From positions 7,815,001 to 7,879,000 of the forward strand of contig NZ_CP059732.1 in NCBI RefSeq assembly GCF_014117325.1: DNA of 64,000 nucleotides, written 5' to 3'. A model generated the notes under the pieces. It did not search any database. It had not been told where the DNA came from and saw only the letters and a program-made list of their open reading frames with translations. The stretch's first letter is position 1. Each line of letters begins with the position of its first letter. The DNA is from Spirosoma foliorum (GTDB lineage Bacteria > Bacteroidota > Bacteroidia > Cytophagales > Spirosomataceae). A program made the translations under genes and the position numbers. Below, piece after piece: positions 52,892-61,691 of the stretch.

Positions 52892-53188
52892 ATGAAAACG
52901 AAACCATCATCCGGCGATCCCCGCGATTGCTACGACTTCGAAACGCTCTGGCAGTGGGTGGAAGAGCTACAGGGCCTAGCGACCGTACAGCAGGAGCTAG
53001 TAACTTGCAGTAACAAGCAGTGTGAGGTTGCAGACAGGCTCTACCGGCAGCTAGATGAGAAAGCGACCCTGTTGGAAGAGAAAGCGGCCTTACTGTCGGA
53101 GAAAATGGAACTGCTCATCGAGCGTTTAGTGCAGTATGAGGTAGCTTTCTCGGGCGAGTTCATTAATGATGTCAGGCGGCTGAATTAA
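52892..53188 (+). CDS. Small coiled-coil protein (98 aa)
   Basis: 98 residues. A clear heptad run (LDEKATLLEEKAALLSEKMELL) suggests a coiled coil. The N-terminus is polar with CSNKQCEVAD. No signal peptide. Begins 4 bp after the integrase remnant, so it may be left over from the same mobile element. Function unknown. Confidence 0.6.
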   Translation: MKTKPSSGDPRDCYDFETLWQWVEELQGLATVQQELVTCSNKQCEVADRLYRQLDEKATLLEEKAALLSEKMELLIERLVQYEVAFSGEFINDVRRLN

Positions 53189-53217
53189 ATGTAACCGGGT
53201 TCGGTATCGAAATAAAC

Positions 53218-53249
53218 AAACGCTGGCTCTATTAGGGCTGGCGTTTTTT
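53218..53249 (+). terminator. Terminator-like hairpin
   Basis: AAACGCTGGCTC pairs with GGGCTGGCGTTT, followed by Ts. Same type as the hairpins at 39958 and in the 24-25 kb array. Confidence 0.65.
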
Positions 53250-53338
53250 GATTATTACAAAACCAATGAGTTATATATTAAAATCCCATATTTTTAACGT
53301 GCAGTCAATGTTCACATCGTTTAACCATCCTAAATACA

Positions 53339-55222
53339 ATGAAAACTCATTTTTACTTACTTATTCTCTTTCTTAGTACATCGGTTTTTGCACAAAACAA
53401 CTATGTCGTTACCGCCCCAATTTCAAGTACACCTGGAAAGAATAATACGTTAATTGGATATCAGGCAGGTGTAAGTAGTACAAGCATTTCTGCTGATAAT
53501 GTATTTATTGGATCTCAAGCCGGCAACCGGAATACATCTGGATCAGAAAACACATTTATAGGTAGTAGTGCTGGATTATTGAATACAACAGGAAACTTAA
53601 ACACCTTCTTAGGGGCCGGTGTAGGTTATCTTAACACAACAGGAATCAGCAATACCTTTGTTGGAGCAGAATCAGGCTCGGCTAATACAACTGGGTATGC
53701 CAATGTATTTATGGGTGCAAGGGCAGGTAGCTACAGTACAACGGGTATCTCAAACTCGTTTATTGGCACATACGCGGGGACTAACAATACAACTGGCAAT
53801 TCAAATACTTTTTTAGGGGGAGACGCCGGGAGTAATAATACAACTGGGAGTCAAAATACAATTCTCGGTCGTAGTTCGGGGCAATCCAATACAACTGGCT
53901 CAAATAACGTGCTGGTAGGTTACTATGCAGGGTTTTTGAATAAGACAGGCTTTTCAAATGTTTATCTTGGAAGCTATGCAAGCTTTAGTAATCAAAATGG
54001 GAGTAACAATATCATGATTGGTGACTCGGCTGGTCTTAATAATACTGTTTCGGGCAATGTGTTTGTTGGGTCAAAGTCGGGGTATAGTAATAGTTCAGGT
54101 ACAGATAACGCTTTTGTAGGTTATCGTGCTGGCTATACTAATACAACAGGGAAGTGGAATTCATTTTTGGGAAATGAGTCAGGGGTTTTTAACACCACTG
54201 GCAGCTCAAATGCTTTCGTGGGCTATCAAGCGGGAAATCACAATACTACTGGAGGTAGTAATGCCTTTTTGGGTGCTCAGGCAGGTTTCTCAACCACCAC
54301 AGGTTCATTTAACACGTTTACGGGCTATGTTGCGGGAACTTCAAATACGACCGGTACTGGAAATACTTTAGTGGGAGCTTCGGCGGGGACTGCTAACACA
54401 ACTGGCCAGCAGAATACGTTTATAGGGACTAGTTCGGGTATAAATAATACAACTGCTTCTGCCAATACCTTTTTGGGCTATCAGGCAGGCTACACAAACC
54501 AAACTGGAGTAAAAAATACGTTTATCGGCTATCAGGCAGGTTATTTGAATTCAACAGGTAGCAATAATATCATCATCGGGCCTAACTCGGGCACTGCTAT
54601 CACAACTGGTGACGACAATGTGCTAATGGGTTATAATAGTCAGGCCGAAGATGGATTGTATAACGCCACTGCCATCGGTGCCAACAGCCGAGTAGCCATC
54701 AGTAACGCCCTAATTCTGGGTAATAATGCCAACGTGGGCATTGGTACCTCTGCCCCTACTTCCAGTCTTCATGTAAACAGTTCACAGGCTAATCAATCAG
54801 GGGTGCGCCTAGAACAACTAACTTCATCAAGTCCGGCAGGCCGCTCGACCGACCAGTTCCTAACGGTCAACGAAAAGGGTGATGTCGTGAAAGCACGTTA
54901 TCAACTCCGAATCGCCAATGCTAATGAATGGAGTGACAAGGTGTTTGCATCGGGCTATCACTTGCAATCATTGACGGAGGTAAAGAAGTACATCGATGTC
55001 AACCAGCATTTACCTGGTATACCCTCAGCTGAGCAGGTAGTAAAGGACGGCGTTGATCTGGTAAAGATGAATGCTACTCTGTTGGAGAAGGTAGAAGAAT
55101 TGACGCTGTATAGCATTCAGCAAGATAAGGCTATTCAACAGCAAAACGAGGAACTACAGGCCATCAAGCGGGAGCAGGCCCAGTTGAAACAAATGCTACA
55201 GCAGGTGTTAAACTGTAAATAG
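53339..55222 (+). CDS. Repeat-rich secreted surface protein with tail-fibre-type C-terminal domain
   Basis: 627 residues. A signal peptide (FYLLILFLSTSVFAQ) precedes over 25 tandem 14-residue repeats with the pattern G-x-x-A-G-x-x-N-x-T-G-x-x-N-(T/V)-F-(I/L)-G. The pattern resembles YadA-type head repeats and probably forms a beta-roll or trimeric solenoid. After about 430 residues comes a unique segment, then GYHLQSLTEVKKYI, HLPGIPSAEQV, NATLLEKVEELTLYSI and a coiled coil, a C-terminal module widespread in Bacteroidota surface proteins. Likely an adhesin or appendage. Repeat number may vary by slippage. A dead relative lies at 39315. Confidence 0.88.
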   Translation: MKTHFYLLILFLSTSVFAQNNYVVTAPISSTPGKNNTLIGYQAGVSSTSISADNVFIGSQAGNRNTSGSENTFIGSSAGLLNTTGNLNTFLGAGVGYLNTTGISNTFVGAESGSANTTGYANVFMGARAGSYSTTGISNSFIGTYAGTNNTTGNSNTFLGGDAGSNNTTGSQNTILGRSSGQSNTTGSNNVLVGYYAGFLNKTGFSNVYLGSYASFSNQNGSNNIMIGDSAGLNNTVSGNVFVGSKSGYSNSSGTDNAFVGYRAGYTNTTGKWNSFLGNESGVFNTTGSSNAFVGYQAGNHNTTGGSNAFLGAQAGFSTTTGSFNTFTGYVAGTSNTTGTGNTLVGASAGTANTTGQQNTFIGTSSGINNTTASANTFLGYQAGYTNQTGVKNTFIGYQAGYLNSTGSNNIIIGPNSGTAITTGDDNVLMGYNSQAEDGLYNATAIGANSRVAISNALILGNNANVGIGTSAPTSSLHVNSSQANQSGVRLEQLTSSSPAGRSTDQFLTVNEKGDVVKARYQLRIANANEWSDKVFASGYHLQSLTEVKKYIDVNQHLPGIPSAEQVVKDGVDLVKMNATLLEKVEELTLYSIQQDKAIQQQNEELQAIKREQAQLKQMLQQVLNCK

Positions 55223-55411
55223 TAAGACAATCAGTGTAGGCTATAAAACATTCTTTTTTGCCTGTTAACATTTCCCTTCTTTACCCCAAAGTAGGAGCCA
55301 AAACTAAAGCCTATTTGTAGCTACTTATAGCTAGCGCCAACAACAGGGCATACTCACTGGTTAAGGGAATAGTCAACCTACGGTAGCTATAGTAAGCTGC
55401 CCCAGACATGC

Positions 55412-55855
55412 ATGAAAGCAGATCATAAACTCCAACGCTTTTTAGACGCTCAGTATAGCAGCTATGCCAAGGCCCTAGCTGAAATCATCAGTGGCCGAAA
55501 GCAAACTCACTGGATGTGGTATATCTTTCCTCAGATTGATGGGCTAGGGCTTAGTGAAACCGCTCGATTCTACGCTATTAAAGACCTCCAGGAGGCCCGT
55601 GATTATTTGGAGCATCCCGTATTGGGGAAACGCCTGATTGAAATAGCGAACGCAATGCTTCAGCTTAATGGAAAATCAGCCAATCAAATTTTGGGAAGTC
55701 CAGACGACTTGAAATTGCACTCCAGTATGACCCTGTTTAGTCTATTGGACAAAGCAGATCCTGTTTTTCAAGCGGTCTTATTGAAGTATTTTAATGGCGT
55801 CCCCGATCAGCGTACACTATCGATTGTTAAAGATATGACTACCTCAGCTACATGA
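55412..55855 (+). CDS. DUF1810 protein
   Basis: 147 residues. MWYIFPQIDGLGLSETARFYAIKDLQEA and DDLKLHSSMTLF are the conserved segments of DUF1810. Family function is not established. The gene is monocistronic, with a hairpin-free 190-bp upstream spacer. Confidence 0.85.
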   Translation: MKADHKLQRFLDAQYSSYAKALAEIISGRKQTHWMWYIFPQIDGLGLSETARFYAIKDLQEARDYLEHPVLGKRLIEIANAMLQLNGKSANQILGSPDDLKLHSSMTLFSLLDKADPVFQAVLLKYFNGVPDQRTLSIVKDMTTSAT

Positions 55856-56007
55856 AAACAATGGCTTTGGTGGTTCAAAAATCGGTCTTTTTTGTGCAAG
55901 ACCTCGATTCTTGAAATTTTCATCTTTTTAGTTTCATCGGAAGAGACAAAACAGAATAAACCCCAGTAGTTCTGGCCCGACTGAAGCTAGGTTAGGAAGC
56001 CCCAATT

Positions 56008-56077
56008 TTTGCCTTTTTGTGATTTTTATCCACAGGGGTTGGGGATAACTGTGGGTAAGCTCTGAAAAAGGGGGTAT
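56008..56077. repeat. Repeat with inverted DnaA-box-like sites, copy 2
   Basis: TTATCCACA (56026-56034) and inverted TGTGGGTAA (56050-56058), 24 bp start to start as in copy 1 at 43070. Flanking GCCTTTTTGTGA and GGTATAGGAGG are also shared with small changes. Confidence 0.7.
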
Positions 56078-56121
56078 AGGAGGTGTTTCAACCAGCGTTT
56101 CAACCGTCCTCCAAATCCCAT

Positions 56122-56155
56122 AAAAAATGCCGGCCAACCTTTCGGCTAACCGGCT
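56122..56155 (-). terminator. Terminator of tRNA-Gly
   Basis: On the minus strand GCCGGTTAGCC-GAAA-GGTTGGCCGGC and a T run. GAAA tetraloop with several G-T pairs. Confidence 0.8.
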
Positions 56156-56177
56156 ACTTTTCATATAGTTATGGGCG

Positions 56178-56250
56178 AGCGGGAAATGGGTCTCGAACCC
56201 ACGGCCTGCAGCTTGGGAAGCTGCCGCTCTACCGACTGAGCTACTCCCGC
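56178..56250 (-). tRNA. tRNA-Gly (anticodon CCC)
   Basis: Acceptor GCGGGAG, D arm AGCTCAGTCGGTAGAGC, anticodon arm GCAGC-TTCCCAA-GCTGC with CCC, T arm GTGGGTTCGAGACCCAT. CCA not encoded. It ends at a GAAA-loop terminator. Confidence 0.95.
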
Positions 56251-56304
56251 TTGTTTACGATAACAAAGTTGATTCTTTAAAATCACAATGTCAAGCCCTG
56301 GTAG

Positions 56305-57576
56305 TCAGATCGTTTGAGCCAGTTTGCTTATCTGGAAATACGTATACGCTAATTGCTCATCTGTGGTACAATAAGGCGGCATCAGGTATAAAACATTGCC
56401 CAATGGGCGCATCAGAATACCGCTTTCAAGCAGAAAATTGTAGGCCGTATCCCGGATACTATTGAAATACGATGTCTGCTCGCCAGCTTTTAAATCGAAG
56501 GCCAATAATGTCCCGTGTTGCCGAATGGTGTCGACTGTTGAGTAAGTTGTTAACTGCTTTGCGAATTCAGTATGTTTTTGGGAAATACGCTGAATATTTG
56601 CCTGCGTCTCATCCTGTAGGAGCAAGTCCATACTGGCCAAAGCTGCCGTACAGGCAAGCGGATTGGCCGTAAATGAGTGGCCGTGGAAAAGCGTTTTGAA
56701 CTTGTCGTCCGACAGAAAAGCATCGTAGATGGCTTGCGTACACGTCGTTACCCCTAACGCCATTGTTCCACCAGTTAACCCTTTCGATAAGCACATGAGG
56801 TCGGGATTTTCCTGCAAATGATCCGATGCGAATAACCGTCCCGTCCGGCCGAAACCAGTCATTACTTCGTCGGCAATGATGAGCGAACCATGTTGGCGGG
56901 CTAGCTGAAACAGTTTGTCCAGAGCAGTAGGCTCATACATATTCATACCTCCGGACCCTTGTACTAGTGGTTCTACAATGAAAGCAGCTACTTCGTCAGT
57001 AAAAAGCGTAGCAGCTTGTTGCAGAACGGCTTCCTCCTGACCCGCTACAGGAACAGGTATATACTCCACATCGAACAAGAAAGGGGTAAACGGAGCAGTG
57101 AAGGCACTACGCCCACTGACGGCCATTGCTCCAAACGTATCACCGTGGTAAGCATTCTCGAAAGCCACAACTTTACGGCGCGGTTTGCCCAAATTATGCC
57201 AATATTGAAAGGCCATTTTCAGAGCAACCTCAACGGCAGTTGAACCATTGTCGGAATAAAATACCCTGCTCTGGTTTTGGGGCAAAATGGCGAGTAATCG
57301 CTCGGCTAACTCAACGGCGGTGGGATGGGTAAAGTCCGCAAAAATGACGTGTTCAAGGATTTGTAATTGCTCTGCTACCCGTTGCGCAATGTACGGATGC
57401 GCGTGACCATGCAAATTGACCCACCACGACGAAATCATATCCAGATATTCACGACCGTCGGCACTATATAATACTGATCCCTGACCTCGTACAATAGGTA
57501 TCGGCATTGGCGCCGTCTGCATTTGTGTGAATGGATGCCAGATAACAGCCTTATCACGTTCTGCTAAGTTGTTCAT
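56305..57576 (-). CDS. bioA: Adenosylmethionine-8-amino-7-oxononanoate aminotransferase
   Basis: 423 residues. DKAVIWHPFTQMQ is the hallmark BioA start, MISSWWVNLHGHAHP follows, and the class-III aminotransferase motif IIADEVMTGFGRTG leads to the PLP lysine in MCLSKGLTGG (K265). It makes 7,8-diaminopelargonate for biotin synthesis. No other bio gene is adjacent, but kdsC follows on the same strand with an intervening hairpin, so they are probably separate units. Confidence 0.95.
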   Translation of the reverse strand: MNNLAERDKAVIWHPFTQMQTAPMPIPIVRGQGSVLYSADGREYLDMISSWWVNLHGHAHPYIAQRVAEQLQILEHVIFADFTHPTAVELAERLLAILPQNQSRVFYSDNGSTAVEVALKMAFQYWHNLGKPRRKVVAFENAYHGDTFGAMAVSGRSAFTAPFTPFLFDVEYIPVPVAGQEEAVLQQAATLFTDEVAAFIVEPLVQGSGGMNMYEPTALDKLFQLARQHGSLIIADEVMTGFGRTGRLFASDHLQENPDLMCLSKGLTGGTMALGVTTCTQAIYDAFLSDDKFKTLFHGHSFTANPLACTAALASMDLLLQDETQANIQRISQKHTEFAKQLTTYSTVDTIRQHGTLLAFDLKAGEQTSYFNSIRDTAYNFLLESGILMRPLGNVLYLMPPYCTTDEQLAYTYFQISKLAQTI

Positions 57577-57598
57577 TTATAACTAATGGATAATGTAA

Positions 57599-57660
57599 AA
57601 TGGATAATGAATAATGAATGGGGTGAGTGTTTCCCATTGTACATTATTCATTATCCATTA
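57599..57660. terminator. Hairpin between bioA and kdsC
   Basis: AATGGATAATGAATAATG and its near-complement CATTATTCATTATCCATT with CCC/GGG inside. It starts 23 bp before bioA's ATG and ends 3 bp after the kdsC stop. Confidence 0.65.
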
Positions 57661-57663
57661 AGA

Positions 57664-58176
57664 TTAAACACCCCACTTCCCCTGAGCTTTCATTACCTGC
57701 TCAATCACATCCCGAACAGCACAATGGCCGCCTGCGTTGGGCGATATGTATTGGCAAATGCCTTTTATTTCGCTAACGGCATCAGACGGACACGTACTTA
57801 GTACGTCCGAACGGCTCAAGATTTTGTAGTCGGGGAGGTCGTCGCCCATATATAAAACTTCGGATTCGTTCAGGCCGTCGCGAGCAATATAACCGAGGTA
57901 GGCGTTGACTTTCTGGTCGGATGGGCCACCCATGAAAATATCTTTTACGCCCATGTTCGTCAGCCAGTTACGGACACCGTCGGCATTAGATGAAGATAGA
58001 ATGGCTACCCGGAAGCCTGCTTTCAGTGCCTGTTCAATAGCATAGGTATCGCGGATGTGTACCGTTCGGAAGCGTTCGCCGGAGGCTAATAGATTAACGC
58101 TACCATCGGTCAAAACACCATCGACATCAAAAATGAAGGTCTTGATTTTGGTAAATCGCTCTTGTGTTGCTGCCAT
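57664..58176 (-). CDS. kdsC: 3-deoxy-D-manno-octulosonate 8-phosphate phosphatase
   Basis: 170 residues of the C0-type HAD family. FIFDVDGVLTDG (catalytic D17 and D19), VAILSSSNAD (motif II Ser), a Lys in SDQKV and MGDDLPDYKIL (motif IV Asps) are complete. IRDTYAIEQALKAGF is typical of KdsC. It removes phosphate from KDO-8-P in the lipid A/LPS core pathway in the cytoplasm. Divergent from the methyltransferase gene with just 48 bp between. Confidence 0.92.
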   Translation of the reverse strand: MAATQERFTKIKTFIFDVDGVLTDGSVNLLASGERFRTVHIRDTYAIEQALKAGFRVAILSSSNADGVRNWLTNMGVKDIFMGGPSDQKVNAYLGYIARDGLNESEVLYMGDDLPDYKILSRSDVLSTCPSDAVSEIKGICQYISPNAGGHCAVRDVIEQVMKAQGKWGV

Positions 58177-58211
58177 GTTACAAGTTTAGTGAAAACCGCC
58201 CGACAGTTCCG

Positions 58212-58219
58212 TATTTTTG
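58212..58219 (+). promoter_or_regulatory. -7 box just before the methyltransferase start
   Basis: TATTTTTG matches TAnnTTTG and ends 4 bp before the ATG at 58224. If used, the transcript would start at or next to the ATG and be leaderless or nearly so. Confidence 0.5.
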
Positions 58220-58223
58220 CTGC

Positions 58224-59645
58224 ATGAATGATCAAAACCCGTCCTGGACTGGGTCGCCCCAGGTTGAATTGCCCCAGGAGTTCCAGGCGCAGATGCAGGC
58301 GCAACTGACTACGGAATTTCCTGATTTCCAGTCTGCGTTGATGGGACCTTCACCCATAAGCATTCGTCTGAATCCACGTAAGAATGGCTATGACACAGCT
58401 AACTTGACACCTGTGCCTTGGTGTTCTGCTGGATTCTATCTGCCCGAACGCCCCAATTTTACGCTTGATCCCCTGTTTCAGGCAGGTGCTTATTACGTTC
58501 AGGAGGCTTCGTCGATGTTGCTCCATGATGTAGTACGACAAACTGTTAATGTAAATCACCCGTTGCGGGTTCTGGATTTGTGTGCTGCGCCGGGCGGGAA
58601 AAGTACCTTGCTGACCTCGGCTTTACATCCCGATAGTTTGCTGATGTGCAATGAAGTAATTCGAAGTCGGGTTTCGGTTTTGCGTGAAAATCTCGATAAA
58701 TGGGGATATCCAAATGTCGTTGTTAGCAATCATGATTCGGAAGATATGGCTAATCTGGCGGGCTTTTTTGATGTGGTCGTCGTCGATGCGCCTTGCTCTG
58801 GTGAGGGACTTTTTCGAAAAGATCCCGATGCTATACAAGAGTGGTCAGAAGCGAATGTGCAACTTTGTTCGGCGCGCCAAAAGAGGATTCTGGCCGCAGC
58901 GGCAACGTTACTGGATAAAGACGGTATCCTGATTTACAGCACGTGTACTTATAACGATACTGAAAACGCGGAGAACGTCCGATTTCTGACCGAAAATGGC
59001 TTCAGAAATATTCCCTTGATTCTGCCTGCTGATTGGAATGTAGTGGAGCGAGAAGCTGGTGACTCGGAAACGGGAGAGGCTGTTGGGTATCAATGTTACC
59101 CGCATCGGGTACAGGGTGAAGGTTTTTTCATTAGTGTTTTTAAGAAAACGGCATTTACGGCTCCGGTGAAATTGGATGCGCGTACTTTCCGCAGTATCCG
59201 GGCCTTACGACCTCGCGAAACAGCAATAGCATCGAAATGGCTGCAAAATCCAGCCGATTTTTCGTTCTGGGAAAAACCGAATGGCGATGTAATGGCTTTG
59301 CCGAAAGCATTAGAAAAAACGTTTCTGTTCCTCGATGTTGCTATTCGCCAAAAAGGTTTCGGATTGGAAATGGGGCAGTTTAAAGGACAAGACTTTATTC
59401 CTTCTCACGCACTAGCGCTCAGCACGGCCATTAATCAGAATCTGCCGAGTATTGAATTAAGTAAAGAAAACGCGTTACGATACTTTAAGAAAGAGAATCT
59501 GGTGTTCGATGAACCAGTGAAGGGCTGGCTGTTGGTTAAGTACAATGGCTTGAATCTGGGTTGGGTAAAAGGAGTGGGCAACCGGGTGAATAACTATTTG
59601 CCGAAAGATTGGCGCATTCGGATGGATATAAAAGAATACGTATGA
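58224..59645 (+). CDS. RsmF/NOL1-NOP2-sun family rRNA cytosine-C5 methyltransferase
   Basis: 473 residues from the ATG at 58224. VLDLCAAPGGKSTLL is motif I (SAM binding), VVDAPCSGEGLFRKD is motif IV with one catalytic Cys, and STCTYNDTENAENV motif VI with the other. The C-terminal RsmF-type PUA-like end (GWLLVKYNGLNLGWVKG) fits. It should methylate C in 16S rRNA. Its stop overlaps the next start by 4 bp (ATGA), coupling the two genes. Confidence 0.9.
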   Translation: MNDQNPSWTGSPQVELPQEFQAQMQAQLTTEFPDFQSALMGPSPISIRLNPRKNGYDTANLTPVPWCSAGFYLPERPNFTLDPLFQAGAYYVQEASSMLLHDVVRQTVNVNHPLRVLDLCAAPGGKSTLLTSALHPDSLLMCNEVIRSRVSVLRENLDKWGYPNVVVSNHDSEDMANLAGFFDVVVVDAPCSGEGLFRKDPDAIQEWSEANVQLCSARQKRILAAAATLLDKDGILIYSTCTYNDTENAENVRFLTENGFRNIPLILPADWNVVEREAGDSETGEAVGYQCYPHRVQGEGFFISVFKKTAFTAPVKLDARTFRSIRALRPRETAIASKWLQNPADFSFWEKPNGDVMALPKALEKTFLFLDVAIRQKGFGLEMGQFKGQDFIPSHALALSTAINQNLPSIELSKENALRYFKKENLVFDEPVKGWLLVKYNGLNLGWVKGVGNRVNNYLPKDWRIRMDIKEYV

Positions 59646-60679
59646 AACGGTTTGTTCTGATTTTAGGCTTGCTCTTGGCGGTTATGGCGGTCGGTTATTT
59701 ACTTGGCCCATCGGCTCATTCTGACCCTATTAAAGATGCACCAATTACGCTTGATCCAGATCTGGTGAAGCTGGAACAAAGTATTGCAGAGTCAGAGCGA
59801 AAATCTAACCTACGGCCCGACAATGAAGCCCGCATTGTTTGGGCCGATAGTCTGCATAAAGTCAAAACGCCTTATAGCATCGTATACATTCCAGGCTTTT
59901 CGGCAAGCTGGGCAGAAGGCGATCCGGTTCATAAACAGATTGCCAGGCACTTCGGCTGTAATTTATACCTCGCCCGTACAGCAGAGCATGGCATAAGTTC
60001 ACCGGATGCGTTTAAGGAAATTACGCCATCGAATTATGCGGCCTCTGCCGAACGGGCGCTAGCGATCGGTAAAGCGTTGGGCGAAAAAGTGATTGTCATG
60101 GGTACATCGGCGGGGGGCATGTTGTCGCTTTATCTAGCTGCGCATCATCCTGAAATAGATGCGTTAATCTTATACTCGCCTTGTATTGCAACGGCTAATC
60201 CAGCCTTAAAATTGGCCACCAAGCCCTGGGGGAAGCAAATTCTGGATCAGGTGTTTCAAGGCGAATACTTCATTAATAGCCATTACGATAACGAACGGGC
60301 TAAATATTGGCTGCCTCGGTATCATACAAACGGTCTGATTACGCTGCAAACGATGCTCGATGAGTTTATGACGCCCGAGCAGTTTCAGAAAGTGAAGCAG
60401 CCCGTATTTATGGGCTATTACTATAAAGATACCGCGCATCAGGATCAGGTTGTGTCGGTACCCGCCATGCTGGAGATGTTCGACGAATTAGGGACACCCG
60501 CCGATAAAAAAGAGAAAGTCGATTTCCCCAATGCAGATGCTCACGTAATTGCATCTCATTTCACATCGAAAGACTTAACGGGTGTTTATCAGGCCACTGA
60601 GAAATTCATGACCGATGTCTTAAAGTTACCATCTGCACCAGCATCAACGGCGACTGTAGCCCTTCACCCAAAAAAATAA
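59642..60679 (+). CDS. Alpha/beta hydrolase, membrane-anchored
   Basis: 345 residues from the ATG at 59642. An N-terminal hydrophobic segment (FVLILGLLLAVMAVGYLLG) exports or anchors it. IVYIPGFSAS (HG-like oxyanion region), the nucleophile elbow MGTSAGG and a late ADAHVIAS with the catalytic His fit the hydrolase triad; the acid is probably the Asp in KDTAHQDQ. The substrate is an ester or similar bond, unknown. Start overlaps the upstream stop. Confidence 0.85.
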   Translation: MKRFVLILGLLLAVMAVGYLLGPSAHSDPIKDAPITLDPDLVKLEQSIAESERKSNLRPDNEARIVWADSLHKVKTPYSIVYIPGFSASWAEGDPVHKQIARHFGCNLYLARTAEHGISSPDAFKEITPSNYAASAERALAIGKALGEKVIVMGTSAGGMLSLYLAAHHPEIDALILYSPCIATANPALKLATKPWGKQILDQVFQGEYFINSHYDNERAKYWLPRYHTNGLITLQTMLDEFMTPEQFQKVKQPVFMGYYYKDTAHQDQVVSVPAMLEMFDELGTPADKKEKVDFPNADAHVIASHFTSKDLTGVYQATEKFMTDVLKLPSAPASTATVALHPKK

Positions 60680-60736
60680 CCTAACTTTGAGCAATTAATG
60701 AATAATGGATTGGGATTCACTGGAACACTAGTTGGT

Positions 60737-60764
60737 CATCATTCATCATTCATCATTCATCATT
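60737..60764 (+). repeat. Four tandem CATCATT units directly upstream of fabI
   Basis: CATCATT repeated four times without change, ending 9 bp before the fabI ATG. A heptamer tract at a start site could change leader spacing if copy number slips. Confidence 0.75.
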
Positions 60765-60772
60765 AGAAAAAC

Positions 60773-61588
60773 ATGGCTTACGGATTACTGAACGGAAAAC
60801 GCGGCATCATTTCGGGTGCCTTAGACGAAAACTCAATTGCCTGGAAAGTCGCTTTAAAAGCGAAAGAAGAAGGGGCCACTTTCACGTTGACCAATGCGCC
60901 GATTGCTATGCGCATGGGGGCTATCAAAGAACTGGCTGAACAGTGTAATGCCGAAATTATTCCGGCAGACGCCACTTCGGTTGAAGACATCGAAAATCTG
61001 TTTTCCAAATCAACCGAAATCCTCGGCGGTAAACTGGATTTCGTGTTGCATAGTATTGGCATGAGCCCAAACGTGCGGAAAGGAAAAGCCTATACCGACC
61101 TCAACTACGAGTGGTATAAGCAAAGTATCGACATTTCGGCTCTGTCTTTTCACAAAATGATGCAGACAGCCTATAAGCAGGATGCTATCAATGAATGGGG
61201 TTCGATTGTTGCTTTAACCTACATGGCGGCACAACGGACATTTCCATTTTATGGCGACATGGCCGATGCAAAAGCTGCGTTGGAGTCCATTGCCCGGAGC
61301 TTTGGCTATCAATATGGTAAATATCGTAATGTACGTGTAAATACGGTTTCGCAATCTCCAACACCAACGAAAGCGGGTGGTGGCATTGGGGGATTCGATA
61401 AATTCTTCGATTTCGCTGATAAAACGGCTCCTCTCGGAAATGCGACCGCCAATCAATGTGCTGATTATGTGATCACACTTTTCTCTGATCTGACGCGTAT
61501 GGTAACGATGCAAAACCTGTTCCACGATGGCGGTTTCTCAATGACCGGGATCTCGGAAGAGGTAATGTCCTTGATTACGAAGGAATAA
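60773..61588 (+). CDS. fabI: Enoyl-[acyl-carrier-protein] reductase (NADH)
   Basis: 271 residues. GIISGALDENSIAWKVALKA is the FabI nucleotide-binding start. Catalytic Y160 and K167 (FPFYGDMADAK, Y-x6-K) are in place. VNTVSQSPTPT and the C-terminal VTMQNLFHDGGFSMTGIS fit FabI. It reduces the trans-2-enoyl-ACP in fatty acid synthesis, the target of triclosan. Convergent with the phosphatase gene across a strong hairpin. Confidence 0.95.
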   Translation: MAYGLLNGKRGIISGALDENSIAWKVALKAKEEGATFTLTNAPIAMRMGAIKELAEQCNAEIIPADATSVEDIENLFSKSTEILGGKLDFVLHSIGMSPNVRKGKAYTDLNYEWYKQSIDISALSFHKMMQTAYKQDAINEWGSIVALTYMAAQRTFPFYGDMADAKAALESIARSFGYQYGKYRNVRVNTVSQSPTPTKAGGGIGGFDKFFDFADKTAPLGNATANQCADYVITLFSDLTRMVTMQNLFHDGGFSMTGISEEVMSLITKE

Positions 61589-61601
61589 ACACAGGGGGGA
61601 A

Positions 61602-61691
61602 AAGGGACGAAAGGGAGGAGCGGGAAGAAAGGGATACACATTGCTCAACGCATGTTTTCCTTTCTTCCCGCTCCTTCCTTTTGTCCTTTTC
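61602..61691. terminator. Long hairpin between convergent fabI and PhoD-like genes
   Basis: AAAAGGGACGAAAGGGAGGA and the continuing GCGGGAAGAAAGG pair with CCTTTCTTCCCGC and the following TCCTTCCTTTTGTCCTTTT with few mismatches. Confidence 0.8.

Noticed and set aside
53440..54640. DNA-level tandem repeat as CRISPR or minisatellite
   Set aside because: It is one open frame with 14-residue protein repeats and a signal peptide, so it is a coding repeat.
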